From NCBI GenBank assembly GCA_024741835.1, contig JAENRP010000422.1, forward strand, positions 1 through 34,497: DNA of 34,497 nucleotides, read 5' to 3'. Position numbers and translations under genes: made by a program. The notes beneath the pieces are model-generated. The model saw only the letters and a list, made by a program, of their open reading frames with translations. It searched no databases and was not told the DNA's origin. Below, piece after piece: positions 10,398 to 20,926 of this stretch; the stretch's first letter is position 1, and each line of letters starts with the position of its first letter. Source of the DNA: Diplocarpon mali. Its lineage: Eukaryota > Ascomycota > Leotiomycetes > Helotiales > Drepanopezizaceae.

Positions 10398-10638
10398 CCC
10401 TTACTTAGACCTTACTCCGATTGACTTGCAGTCGGGAAAATAACAACTATCCTTTTGCGCTAATCTAACTCTTAGGTATCTCTTTAAATTAAAAATAATC
10501 AATTAATAGCAACCTCTATTGAAATCACTAATCCTACTCGTAGGGCGGGATTAGGAGTTAAATTTCCTAAAAGATATTCCTTTATAAGACCACGTGACCT
10601 AACTCGCAGGGCGGGCCTAGGAGTCGTCCTTAAGCCTG
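10398..10638 (-). other. Copia-B 3' untranslated region
   Basis: This non-coding part lies between the pol stop and the 3' LTR. Two similar 25-30-bp motifs, (ACTCGYAGGGCGGGRYTAGGAGT), occur at about 10536-10560 and 10601-10625 and are related to the repeated motif inside the protease/pre-integrase region at 21281-21610. Confidence 0.55.
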
Positions 10639-13396
10639 CTAAGCCCCTACTGTCTTTTGCAACCCTAGTATGTCTTTAAACGCTTCGAACTTTGCAACTG
10701 TCTTTAGTAGCTTTGTAAATCCATCTGCTACTATTCGATCGGTTAGGATATAGGTAATCGATAACTTGTTCTTTGCAATAAGGTCGCAGATAAAGTAGTA
10801 GGTAATATCGATATATTTCGATCGCTTATACAAGTGTGGATTCTTTGCAAGTATAATCGCCTTTATATTATCTGCTTAAAGATTAATATAGTTCCTATCT
10901 CGTTTAATATACTTGGCGAAACCTATATCTTTTAGAACTTAGGCGATTTATAATCCTTGCTTGCAATTTGATAATATTGATATATATTCGGCCTTAGTGC
11001 TTGCGGTAGCTACTGATTTCTGCTTCCTACTTCCTTATAATATAGGTCTGCTATATAGCACTACTATACTTCTAGATATACTTTTCCAACCTTTTATATT
11101 TGCCTAGTCGGAATTGGTATATACCTTAAGCTTTGCGCTTATATGTTTTATTAATCCGTATCTTACCTTCTATATGATTATCGATCGAAGGTACCTTCTA
11201 AGTCGCTTAACTGCATTCTTATATCGAATCGTCGGATCCTTTAAGTTTTGACTAAGTTGCCTAATAATAAAGGCGATATCTGGTCTTATATATACTATAG
11301 TATATATAATTGCTCTAATATCCTATTAGTACTTCTTCAGATCTCCTTTCTGCTCATTTTCATTAGTAGGCTTTAACTTATTATACTTTCCTTCGATTAG
11401 AGTACGCTTTGGCTTAAAGTTGGGAGTATAAGTAGAGAGTCCTATTCAGTCTAAGATCTTCTTAATATACTGCTCTTGATTTAACCAGAGTTCTTAAGTA
11501 AAGCGGTTCCTTATAACGCAGATGCCGAGGATCTTATAAATTCCCCTTAGATCCTTAGTATTAAAATGTTTCCGAATTATCATAAAGAACCAATCCAATT
11601 AAATGGTTGTTTTCGCAGCTATAGCAATATCGTCGATATATAGTAGCAACTTGATTCCACGCTTAGTATAGGTAAATAGATAAGGGTCAGCTAGGCTTTA
11701 AACAAATCCCATTTCTACTAGAGTAGAGCTATACAAAAGGTTCTAATCATAGGCTGATTATTTAAGCCTATAAATACTATAGAGTATATAAAGAGAGTGG
11801 CTAGCGCATATAGGAATACCGTCAGGTCGGGAGAGAAAAATCCGTTCCTTTATAGTCGCTTTAGTAAATGTATTTTTAATATTGTACTATTTGCATTTAA
11901 GGTCTTTAGCAGCTACTATTGCTATAAATATACAAAGGGTGTCTATGCGAACTGTCGGCGCGAATATGTCGAAGTAGTCTTCTCTATACTATTAAGAGAA
12001 GCCCCTAGCTATAAGCCTTGCCTTATAACGCTCTAAGGTTCTATCTGCATATATCTTAATTATAAAGACCCATTTCGTTAATACTAGGTTTACATCCTTT
12101 AGCATCGGTTCCTCTATCTATATGCCATTTGTAGTAAGAGAGCTTATCTCCTCTTAGATTGCCTTACTCTATGCTGCTCTATTCTCTAAATCGTTAATAG
12201 CTTTATCGTACGTCTTTAAAAGAGAGATTTTCATTATCCCCCTAGCGGCTAGGAACGCATTATCTTTATTAAAGCTCTATTAAAGTTCGAGCTTATAGAT
12301 CCTATGCGCTATTATAGCTTAGATATGCTTAAACTTGCGTTCGTCTAAGGTATCTTTCGGTTCTAGGTCTTTATTCCTTTTTAAGGACGTAGGTTCAGCT
12401 ATAGGTTCTATAGGCTTATCATTTAAGGAACCGCTTTCTAATAATAGAGGCTCATTATTACTTATACCTATTTTAGGAATATCCTTTACTATAGGTACTT
12501 TAACTAAAGGAATGATAATATTAAAGTTGTTCTATACTTTAGGTAGTTCGCGGACGATAGGAATAGTCTATTCGGCCTTTAGGCGACCAGCAGGTCGTCG
12601 ATCAGCAGGTGCGCTTAATATACTTAAGCTTAGAAAGAGGGGTTATTAGTTCGGCTTAATAGTATTACCGTCGACTAGTGTACCTTGCGAATCTCCAAGT
12701 ATGCAGAGCTTTAAGGATAGCTCCCTCCTATTTCGAGATTTATCGAACTCAACTACTAAGGATATGATTACTCGCCCTAGGTCTAGCGCATATACTATCT
12801 ATTGCTTTATTATCTGTTTAATATACCTAATAAATATATACTCTCTACCTTAGTCTATTAGCTTCTTACTCTTTATACCCGCGGGCTAGGACTTTGGGCT
12901 AATATAGGAGTAGTAGACGCTTTTAAAGACGCAGATATAGTCCAGGCTTGGTTTCTATCCGAAATATGCCTTATATAGTGATATTTGGGTGCTATTAACT
13001 ATTAGCCTACTACCTATTCTATTTCGCAGGTATATATCTGCCTTAACCGCAAGGTCCTAGAATTCTAGTAGTAAGTCAGCATCTTATAATAGAGCGCGAT
13101 AGTCAGTCTCTACTTGCTAGATGCTTCGCTTAGTAATGCTATTCTAATAGGAACCTTTGTATATTATAATTGGTTTATAACAAACTCCTTATTTTACTTA
13201 TTTATTAAGCTTTGCCTTAATCTCTAATATGTTATCAGACCTAATAGCTATTAGCTTTAACTGGGTCCGGCGTTCCTCTATCACTTTCCAAGTTTCCAGC
13301 TTTTCTATAAGCTTAAATTTAGTCCTAGCGCAAATAGTCTATATCTGCTAAGTGGAGTTATCTACTATTTGAGAAAACCAATTATTTCCTTTGATT
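10639..13396 (-). pseudogene. Copia-B pol remnant, downstream part (integrase core, RT, RNase H)
   Basis: Read leftwards from 13396, the integrase core appears with WFSQIVDNST...TICARTK and IAIRSDN (normally VDD-S...RSDNG). RT follows; its active-site box near 11655-11612 still reads LLLYIDDIAIAAKT with both Asp residues intact. The RNase H end at 10833-10639 reads KRSKYIDITYYFICDLIAKNKLSITYILTDR...FTKLLKT, the standard Ty1/copia ending, with a natural stop at 10641-10639. The upstream half of the same reading frame is at 20927-23126; Gypsy-2 sits between. Several TAG/TAA/TGA codons break the frame. Confidence 0.87.
13392..13396. repeat. Left TSD of Gypsy-2 (TGATT)
   Basis: TGATT before the LTR start at 13397 is repeated at 20927-20931. 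The Copia-B integrase frame can be read across the joined site. Confidence 0.93.
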
Positions 13397-13703
13397 TGTA
13401 ACAACACAGAACCGCCAAAGTGCGAGATCAAGTATAGGAGCAAGAAGTGGTGCAAAAGGCGTATTCTATAGGTCTAATACAAAGGAAATGAAGAAGTTAA
13501 AGAACCCTCCTTAGGGGAGAGCCCTTCTTCCTTATATATATAGCAGCTAAGAGCTCTATTGCCCGCTTATATAATATTATATAAGAATATCCTTTTGCAC
13601 CTTTAGGGTCGATTTGAGAAAACCCTGTATCGAATTAAGATTGTAAAACCTTAAAACGCCGTACTCTTAGGTAATTGCACTAAGTGGAGGTGCAGCTATT
13701 ACA
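13397..13703 (-). repeat. Gypsy-2 3' LTR
   Basis: It is 307 bp, equal to its partner at 20620-20926, with ends TGTAAC...ATTACA (inverted terminal repeat). Here the changes from the partner are mostly to A/T. Confidence 0.93.
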
Positions 13704-13938
13704 CTACCCCCCCCCTTTGAGAACGCTTGCCTACAAGCGTTAATAGGTTATAATAATTCTTATATAGTAATATACTTAGCGCGTTATTATACAAACGGTA
13801 CCGTTTTATATTTGGTTTAGCGCAAGTCGCGTTATGCACTCAAATTTGTTTTTCCTCTTGCAGGATCTTCCTTCCTTAGCATAACAATTGCATACAATCG
13901 CATAGGTCCCTTACTCCTACTACTATAGCGCAGGGCTA

Positions 13939-14932
13939 ATGTATAGTAGCAGAAATAATTACTACTATTACTACCAACTACTATAAGTAAGTTTGCCCTA
14001 GTCTAGGGTCGAATCGCGTCTAATACGCGTAGTGCCAATTCCCCTGCTATCAGGCGCCCTTGCGGTAGCCTACCGCATTTGTTATTGCTAGTGCGTGCGG
14101 CGCCTCGTGCGCGATATTACGCACAAGTACAAGTTTAAATCAGAGCGTAGTAAGAAGTGCTACTAGTGCTAGGAGCAGAAGGCGGAGTGCATCCCTGTAA
14201 GTATCCCGAATCGAGTTTAAAGACTTAGTCGCACTAATACTTGTTTATAGCTTTCCTCCTATATTAGTAAGGAGTTCGCGGTACTATCCGCGGCCCTTAA
14301 GGAGTGGCGGGGGGAGGCTCCCTAGTAGCAAAAGGGGGACGACGATAACGACAATAAGGACGCGCGTGCGGTTTCGGCAGGGAACCGCAAGATGCTCCGT
14401 TAGGAGGCGGTTTAGCGCGCCCGGATTCTCGTCAACCTCCTGCTAGTGGCCAGCGCAGAGGCTCCGACTAGCTGCTCCTAACTGGAGTGTGCTAGCCTTG
14501 CGGAGCTCCGCTCTATAGCTAAGGCTATAGCAAGCTAGCTAAAGGGGATCCGGGCGACAGTTGCCGTAAGTTAAACCCAAATTAGTATCAAATCGACTGC
14601 TGACTTTCTAATAGGAGCGCAGCGACCTTATCGAGTCCTAGCTGGCGAGGTTAAAGCAATCTAGCCGAACTATACTAGGCCTCCTAGGGTCTATCGCCGC
14701 ATCGGCAGAGCGGACCGCTATAGCAGCAGAGTCTCTCGTAGGGGGAGGGGGGCTTGCAGTAGCAAGGGTAGCGTTGGGCGCAGCGGCCAGTAGGGCGGCG
14801 CTAGCAGCGGTAAGAGGAGGAGGTCGGGGTCGTTCTAGGCGGGAGCGTGTTCGGGAGGCGAGCTCTAGCTCTAGAACGGAGTTAGAGCTTATCTTCCTAA
14901 GCGCTAAGGAGGAGGGGTCGGAGGAGTTATAA
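13939..14932 (+). pseudogene. Antisense, intron-containing accessory gene of Gypsy-2 with a Cys cluster (RIP-damaged)
   Basis: The + strand of the GC-rich block holds one frame that becomes continuous when two introns are removed. Exons are 13939-14196, 14251-14565 and 14615-14932 (TAA), 297 codons in phase. Intron 1 (54 nt) has GTAAGT, branch CACTAATAC and TTATAG; intron 2 (49 nt) has GTAAGT, branch CTGAC and AATAG. Exonic in-frame stops are all TAG or TAA, each one CpA-to-TpA step from Gln or a change from Trp; none is TGA. Residues 74, 77 and 84 form C-x2-C-x6-C after a basic stretch (HKYKFKSERSKK). Then come an acidic patch (GDDDNDNKD), Leu/Ala-rich helices, a Gly/Arg-rich segment (GGGRGRSRRER) and an acidic end (KEEGSEEL). 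It runs opposite to gag-pol. The N-terminus is uncertain; a third possible intron (13987-14032) would change it. I do not recognise a named family; nucleic-acid binding is inferred from the Cys cluster and basic patches only. Confidence 0.65.
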
Positions 14933-14980
14933 GGGGAGGGGGCAGTTGGCCCAGCGTTATTGTTTTTCTCCTTTTTTTTT

Positions 14981-14981
14981 N
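14981..14981. other. Ambiguous base (n) in a T-run
   Basis: A single n follows a run of about ten T at the end of the GC-rich block of Gypsy-2. It most likely marks homopolymer uncertainty, not a scaffold gap. Confidence 0.9.
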
Positions 14982-14999
14982 TTTATATTTTTAGATTTG

Positions 15000-17900
15000 T
15001 TTACCAACCTGTATTGCGTCTGGCCTATCATCTTCCAAGTGACTATAATCATCTATACCACTTTCCTAAGCCTTTAGCCAAGCTTGTAGGTTCTGAGGTA
15101 GTCCTGGCTTTATAGGATTGGTCTGATGAAAGTCGCGAATCTTATGCAAGGATCTTGCAAAATTTAAGGCGCAATACCAACTCGAATCAGGGTCATAACT
15201 AGTCCATTTGACCTAGTACTCTAGCTTTCCTTAAGATAGGCGTACACCTAGTATCTTAGACACTTTATACTCTTCTTGCCTAGCAATCTTTTCTATAATA
15301 AGCCAGGGTTGTTCCTGACCTAGCAAAGGGTTCTGCAGATCTTTAAATAGTAGCTCTAGCGCAAAGATATTATGTATTATAGAACCTATAGGCAGCTTGA
15401 TCTGATATGAATTGCCTACCTTCTTAAGAACCTCAAAAGGACTATCCTATTGATTGGCCAGTTTCCTGCTAGAGCGGTAGTTCTTAAGATTTTTTATTAA
15501 GAGGTAGACTATATCTCTAGGTTTCTAATCAATCTCCCTTTGGTGTTGATTCGTAGACTTACGCATTTTCTCTTAGGCGCATTCCATATTGCCTTTCGCT
15601 ACTTCCTAAGCTGTGTGCATCCTCTCCGCTACTAGCTTAGCTTCTGCCTGGTTCAATTTCTCTTATAGGCTAGACGTTTTCGGAGAGATCTAGTCCCAAC
15701 TTGTCTAAGGCGCAACTCTATACCTAAGCTAATATAGGGTTATACCGATCGAAGCGTAAGGTAGAATCGATTGCGCACGATCTATCAACGGAATCAGTTC
15801 ACTCTAATTATCTTAATAGTAATTAATAAAAGGCCTTAGCCTTAAATCAATATACTTATTCATGATCTCCGTTTGGCTGTTAGTCTCCTTATGGTATGCT
15901 GTAGAGAGTTTAATCTTAATACTGATGATATAGCAGAACTCTCTCTAGAATGAGGAGACGAACTAGGGGCCTCGGTCGGAGGTAATTGTCTTTGAAGTGT
16001 GGCCGAATCGATAAATCTATTGAACGAATAGTCGGGCAGTTCCTTAAGCGTCGATATCTTTTTGATAAGGAATCGTAATAGCGCTTTTACTAAGTCGGTC
16101 TATAAAAACCAGGATTCGATCAAAGCCGTGCTTATCAAGAGGGAAATCCTTAAAATCTATATATAAGTGCTGCATAGGATAGTTAGGAATAGGGAGGGGC
16201 TGTAGGAGACCTTGTTGTTTAGTTGTCTTTGAATGCGAGAATTGACAAGGTCTGTAGTTCGCGACGAATCTTTTGCAGTCCGAACCTATCCCGACCTAAT
16301 AGTACTTAGGAGCGAGTAGCTAGTAGGTCTTCAAGCCACTAGGGTACGCGCTTAAAGGTTGGTCATAAGCTTCCTAAATTAGACGAGTGCATAAGGGAGT
16401 ATTGCAGTATACGCAGAGACGCTCCTTAAAGCAAAGCAATCCGTCTTTTAAGGAGTAGTTCTTAAGGAGGTCGGCGCGAATCTCTTAGAAGGATTCGCAG
16501 TTATCTTAACAAAGCTTTTCAATCAAATCAAAGGAATCCTCAGGTCGATTTAAGGTCGAATCGGGATCATCGGTTGACATCAGGGCGAGGGTGCCTTCGG
16601 CAGATTCGGCGAGAAATTTGTCGGCCAGTTCGGTATTGATTCGGGTGTCCAACTAGGCAGGGGAAAGCAAAACTCAGGATCGGCTATCTAGCTTCGCTTG
16701 TTTATAAACTGGCATATCCTGCTCTCAGCGGCTAAGAATATTAGCCTTCTAGTTGTCTTTGCCAGGAGTGTATACAATTCGAAAATTGAAGTTAGATAGA
16801 AATTCCATCTATTAGCACTATTTCGCAGTCAGAACCTTAGTAGTTATAAAGTACTTAAGGGAGCGGTGATCTAAGTAAATATCAACTCGCTCCTTAAGTG
16901 ATATAAGCTTAGGTCTCCATTTATAGTAGGATTCAATAATAGCAAAGAGTTCCTTATTGTATATTTCCCAATTAGGTTCGTAGCTAGAGAGTATATGCGA
17001 ATAGAAGCCAATTGGGTACTATTGCTTATCGGAGTATTGCTAAGAAAGTACTTTGGCGACAACGCTGTCAAAAGCATCAGTTTCTAGCTTTATAAGCAAG
17101 TCAGGGTCAAAATGGTAAATCCGCTAAATCGAGAGCAACTGCTTGCAAAGCTCTTCAAAAGCGATTCGGCACTCTTCTGTCCAATTCTAGGGCACTATCG
17201 GTTGGGTCAGAACCGAGAGGGGTTTGGCGATTAGCCCGAAGTTGCAAATGAATTATCGATAGAACCTGCAAAATCCTAAGTAGAACTTCACTCTAGTGAC
17301 AGTTTTCAAGTACTTCCAGTTGCGCAGCGGTTCGACCTTTTCAAAGTCCGGTTCGATCCCGGTTATTATTAGAATATATCTAAGATATTAAGTTCAAATA
17401 ATATAGAACTCGCACTTCTTAATATCTACTTAAAGGCCAGCCTCTAAGAGTCGTTTCAGCACCTTTTCGATATGACCCTAGTGCTCTTTAACGTTCTTTA
17501 AGTAAATCAAAATATTATCTAAATACGCTATATAAAAATCATTTAAGTAATCTAAAAGAACGTCATTTATATACCGCTAGTAAGTACCAGGTCTATTACA
17601 GAGGCCGAATAGGAGAACCTTGCATTTGTAGGATCTATACCTTGTTCGAAAGGTGGTATATTCCTCTGATTCGGGGTCCATTCGTATCCGATTGAAAGCG
17701 GCCCAAATATCTAGTTTTATGAAAATCTTGGCTTTAGATACTCGCCCTAAAAGCTCGTCTATCCTCGGAATCGGGTAAGCGTCTTTCCGAGTTAGTGCGT
17801 TTAGCTTCCGGTAGTCTATGCAAAATCGGAGGCTACCGTCGGCCTTCTTTACAAATAGCACTGGCGAAGCAAAGGGGCTAGTACTTGTCTTAATAAAGCC

Positions 17901-18990
17901 TTTGTCTAAATTCTTAAGTAAGTACTCCTTTATAACCTTAAGCTCCTTTATAGATTGACGGTAGAGGGGCGAATAGGCGTTAGGCAGGGGCCCTTCCAGC
18001 TGTATCTTATAATTGTAGTACCAATAGGGAGGGAGGGTATCTGCATCCCTTTTTAAGAAGGCTTATCTTAAAGATCGGTACTATTTTAGGAGTCGATTGT
18101 TGATTAGCTTTTCGACATCAGGATTCTTAAGCTCATATCTTTCCTTTAGAATCCTATCCACTTTGTAAATACTAGTTTAAAAGAACTCAGTCTCCTTACG
18201 CTTTATATTATAATAAAAGGCGTTAGCACTAATTTTGCAAATAAGAACCGCAGCTTTAGGGCATTTGCGAATAGGGTCAGATTGTAGTCGATTCGTATTA
18301 GACTGGTTTTCTAGATCTGGCTTAGTTATAGGCTAGGGCGCTGGCCTAGTAATAGCAATAGGGATCTCGCGCCTGGCTGAGACTACTAAATTGACGTAAG
18401 ACTGTCTTCTATTGATCTATTAAGCTTCGTCTATAGCCATCTCCCGTTCTCTGCAATTAACGTCGGCTTGATAATCGGATCTTATCCAAAGTCCTTTAAA
18501 AGGGGGAAGACGAATGACGATTTCCTTTGCGAATCAGGGAGATAGGGGGTAATATAAAGGCCATAAGAATCAGTTTTCCTTCGGGTCAAGTTTGAGTTGG
18601 AATCGGCGCATCTATTTGACTCTAATAATAGCATTGCGCTGGCCAAGGTCAAGAATAACCTAAGGGCAGTTGTAAATACGCCTTCTATCAATTGTCAAGT
18701 GAAAGCGCATATAGTGCATAGCTTGCGCGCGAACGGTATTTTGAAATCCATAGATAGGAATAGGGGCTAGAAGAGGAAGAATTTTAAAGCCAGTCGCTCT
18801 CGAAAGACGTATAGAAAGGGAACGATTCAAAAACAGGTAACTAAGGGCTCTAGTATCTATTAAAGCTGATAATAATACTCTAAGTCCATTTATACTAATA
18901 ATATAAGAGGTTAGGAATTGCTTCCCTCCTATTAAAGAGTTAAGATCTAGCTTCGATAAGTCGCACTTTCGCAGGCCTAAGTAGGAGTCT
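15000..18990 (-). pseudogene. Gypsy-2 pol remnant (protease, RT, RNase H, integrase, chromodomain)
   Basis: Leftwards, the protease lies around 18900-18480 and its active site now reads ALIDTRALS (DTG lost). RT is clear at 17861-17577 (LFVKKADGSLRFCIDYRKLN...DAYPIPRIDELL, LDIWAAFNRIRM), and the catalytic box near 17527-17500 reads YLDNILIY (second Asp changed to Asn). RNase H is around 17100-16780. Integrase occupies about 16500-15300. The chromodomain at about 15250-15120 reads KLEY-VKWTSYDPDSSWYCALNFA, a good match to the fungal chromovirus pattern in which the domain binds methylated histone H3 and steers insertion to heterochromatin (family knowledge). Frequent TAG/TAA codons and catalytic Asp losses show that it is dead. 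Confidence 0.88.
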
Positions 18991-20311
18991 TTTCCTAGGC
19001 CTTTTTGTTTTCCTAATCTTCTTCTGTTTCGACCCTGTTCTCAGTTGAGTCTAGAGTCGGATCAGCTTCCTCTGCATCTTCTAAGGCATTGATCTTGCTT
19101 ATAGAAGGGCACTCGGTCTTATAATGACTAGTTTTGCCATAGGTCCAGCAGGTGGCTTGCTTAAGGGGCAAAGTAAGAGAACTAGCCTTAGCTAGCGTAT
19201 CTCGGCGAAAAGGAGTAGTCGGCTTCGGGGCTGGTGTCCTAGAAACTCGGGTGGTACTTCCGACGCTCGGACCGCGAGCGGTCTTATTAAGGAGCGAACC
19301 GGATGTCTTCCGGTATAATACCAGGGTCGCCTTACTTCTAGTCGAAGGGTTGAGAAGTTGGTTACTTCGGCGTTCGGCATCGAGGGCGTTCAATTAGTTG
19401 ACTATAATAGTATAGTCCTTCCCTTAGGAGGCCTTGGCTAGAGCGCAGGCAGATCTAAGCTAGGGGGTAATCTTATTCTATATAAAGAAGAACCACTCAG
19501 ATCTTAAGACCTTTCCCTAGATCGCGGCAGATTGGAATCGGGCCCGAAACTGAGGGAAAGTTTCTCTAAGATAACCGGCTTCTCTTATATAAAGGTGATG
19601 AAAAGTGGATCGAAACAGGTCTACCTCTTAGCCAGTCAAAAAGTAACTGCTTAGCAGTTCTACTATTTCTTAATAGTTCTGGAAGGGGTTAGTCTCCGAA
19701 AGGTACTAGGGTTTAAGGTACGTTCGGGCTTGTCCTGTGGTAAATCCCCAAATGAGGGCTCGGCGAGCTCGCTCATTCGGATATAGGTCGGCGTTAACTT
19801 GCAGTCGGTCTCTGACTGAAGCTAACTACTGCTTATACATTAGGGAGGTTCTATCGTCAAAGGGGGTGATCTTTTCAGTTAGCTGAATTTTTAGCCGTTT
19901 CGTATCCGTATCGACTTCCGAAGGAGGCTAAGTCTCGCGAGGGTAGGTAGAATCTCGCTTGGTAGTCTGATACACGCGCTAAGCCGTCTCTTAGCTTTGA
20001 CGAGCTAAGGTCTTTAGGCCAGAGATAGCCTAGGCAATCCGGCTAATCTCGCTTTGCAGTTGTCGATTAGATTGGTCTTAGCGTTATATAGATTCCTCTA
20101 AACCTAAGACTATTCCTTATAAGACGTTCGGGTTCGAAAAGTCTCGTTTATCTTAGTTGGCTTAACTATAGCGTTGTAGTCTCTTGCCCTTGGCAGCGGA
20201 GGAAGGTCCGGCCCTAGGGGCTGGAGTAGGGGTACTTCCTATAGAAGCTGGTTCCTTGAACAAACCAGGTACATTCTGTGTTTGCTGACTTCCGGCTGAT
20301 AAGGAATTCAT
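18991..20311 (-). pseudogene. Gypsy-2 gag remnant with zinc knuckle
   Basis: The ATG at 20311-20309 starts MNSLSAGSQQTQNVPGLF. A retrotransposon-gag core follows (YLSETNPF, NYQEIVELLSSYFLTG, EVDLFRSTFHHLYI), and further down an open stretch at 19393-19013 contains CWTYGKTSHYKTECP. This is a CCHC zinc knuckle (C-x2-C-x4-H-x4-C) whose second Cys is now Tyr and whose Gly is Ser, both single G-to-A changes. It is the structural protein that packages the element RNA. Several in-frame stops upstream of the knuckle make it non-functional. Confidence 0.82.
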
Positions 20312-20619
20312 TTTACCGATTTTGATTTCGGTGGGGATTCGGTTAAAAAGGGGTTCTGCAGAAAAAGGGTTCTAATAGCGTAGTGCTCTCCTAACTTCTG
20401 CCTATAGCGCTTCTACGAAAGGAGTAGTTGAGAAAATCCGGCTAATAAAAGCGTTCCTCGATTATACTGGTTAATAAGCTACACTCAAGCTCCCAGTTTG
20501 TCCAAGAGATCTCTAGGATCCTAACTCTATCGAAAGTCGAAACAACCGCGAATCGATTTTCAAAAGGGGTGGGATATTATTAAAAGCCGTCCCCGGCAGA
20601 GAAGAACTTCTTCATTTAA

Positions 20620-20926
20620 TATAATAATATAGAACCGCCAAAGTGCGAGATCAAGTATAGGAGCAAGAAGTGGTGCAAAAGGCGTATTCTATAGGTCTAA
20701 TACGAAGGAAACGAAGAAGTTAGAGAACCCTCCTTAGGGGAGAGCCCTTCTTCCTTATATACATAGCAGCTAGGAGCTCTATTGCCCGCTTATGTGATAT
20801 TATGCAAGAATATCCTTTTGCACCTTCGGGGTCGATTCGAGAAAACCCTGCATCGAATCGAGATTGCGAAACCTTAGAACGCCGTACTCCCAGGTAATTG
20901 CACTAAGTGGAGGTGCAGCCGTTACA
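20620..20926 (-). repeat. Gypsy-2 5' LTR
   Basis: This 307-bp LTR is followed by TSD TGATT (20927-20931). It retains more GC than its partner in the body, but its left end is fully decayed (TATAATAATATAG). Confidence 0.93.

Larger units (their letters stand above)
13397..20926 (-). mobile_element. Gypsy-2, Ty3/gypsy chromovirus-type element with an antisense accessory gene
   Basis: The element is 7,530 bp with two 307-bp LTRs and TSD TGATT. The - strand order is 5' LTR (20620-20926), gag with a zinc knuckle, protease, RT, RNase H, integrase, chromodomain, an extra GC-rich block of about 1.2 kb, polypurine tract (13704-13718, AAAGGGGGGGGGTAG) and 3' LTR (13397-13703). The extra block, read on the + strand, contains the spliced gene remnant at 13939-14932. 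The LTRs differ by C/T and G/A changes (TGTAACAACACAG against TATAATAATATAG). One ambiguous base (n) is at 14981. Confidence 0.93.

Noticed and set aside
11797..12649. + strand frames of 79 and 104 codons
   Set aside because: They are antisense shadows of the - strand Copia-B pol region and lack splice structure or motifs, unlike the antisense gene in Gypsy-2.
13987..14032. Third intron in the antisense gene (GTAAGT...CTAAT...GTAG, 46 nt)
   Set aside because: The signals are good, but removing 46 nt breaks the frame with the ATG at 13939. It is noted as an uncertainty of the N-terminus and not used in the model.
17340..17365. tRNA B-box-like GGTTCGATCCC
   Set aside because: It lies inside Gypsy-2 pol coding sequence, and no A box or cloverleaf could be built around it.
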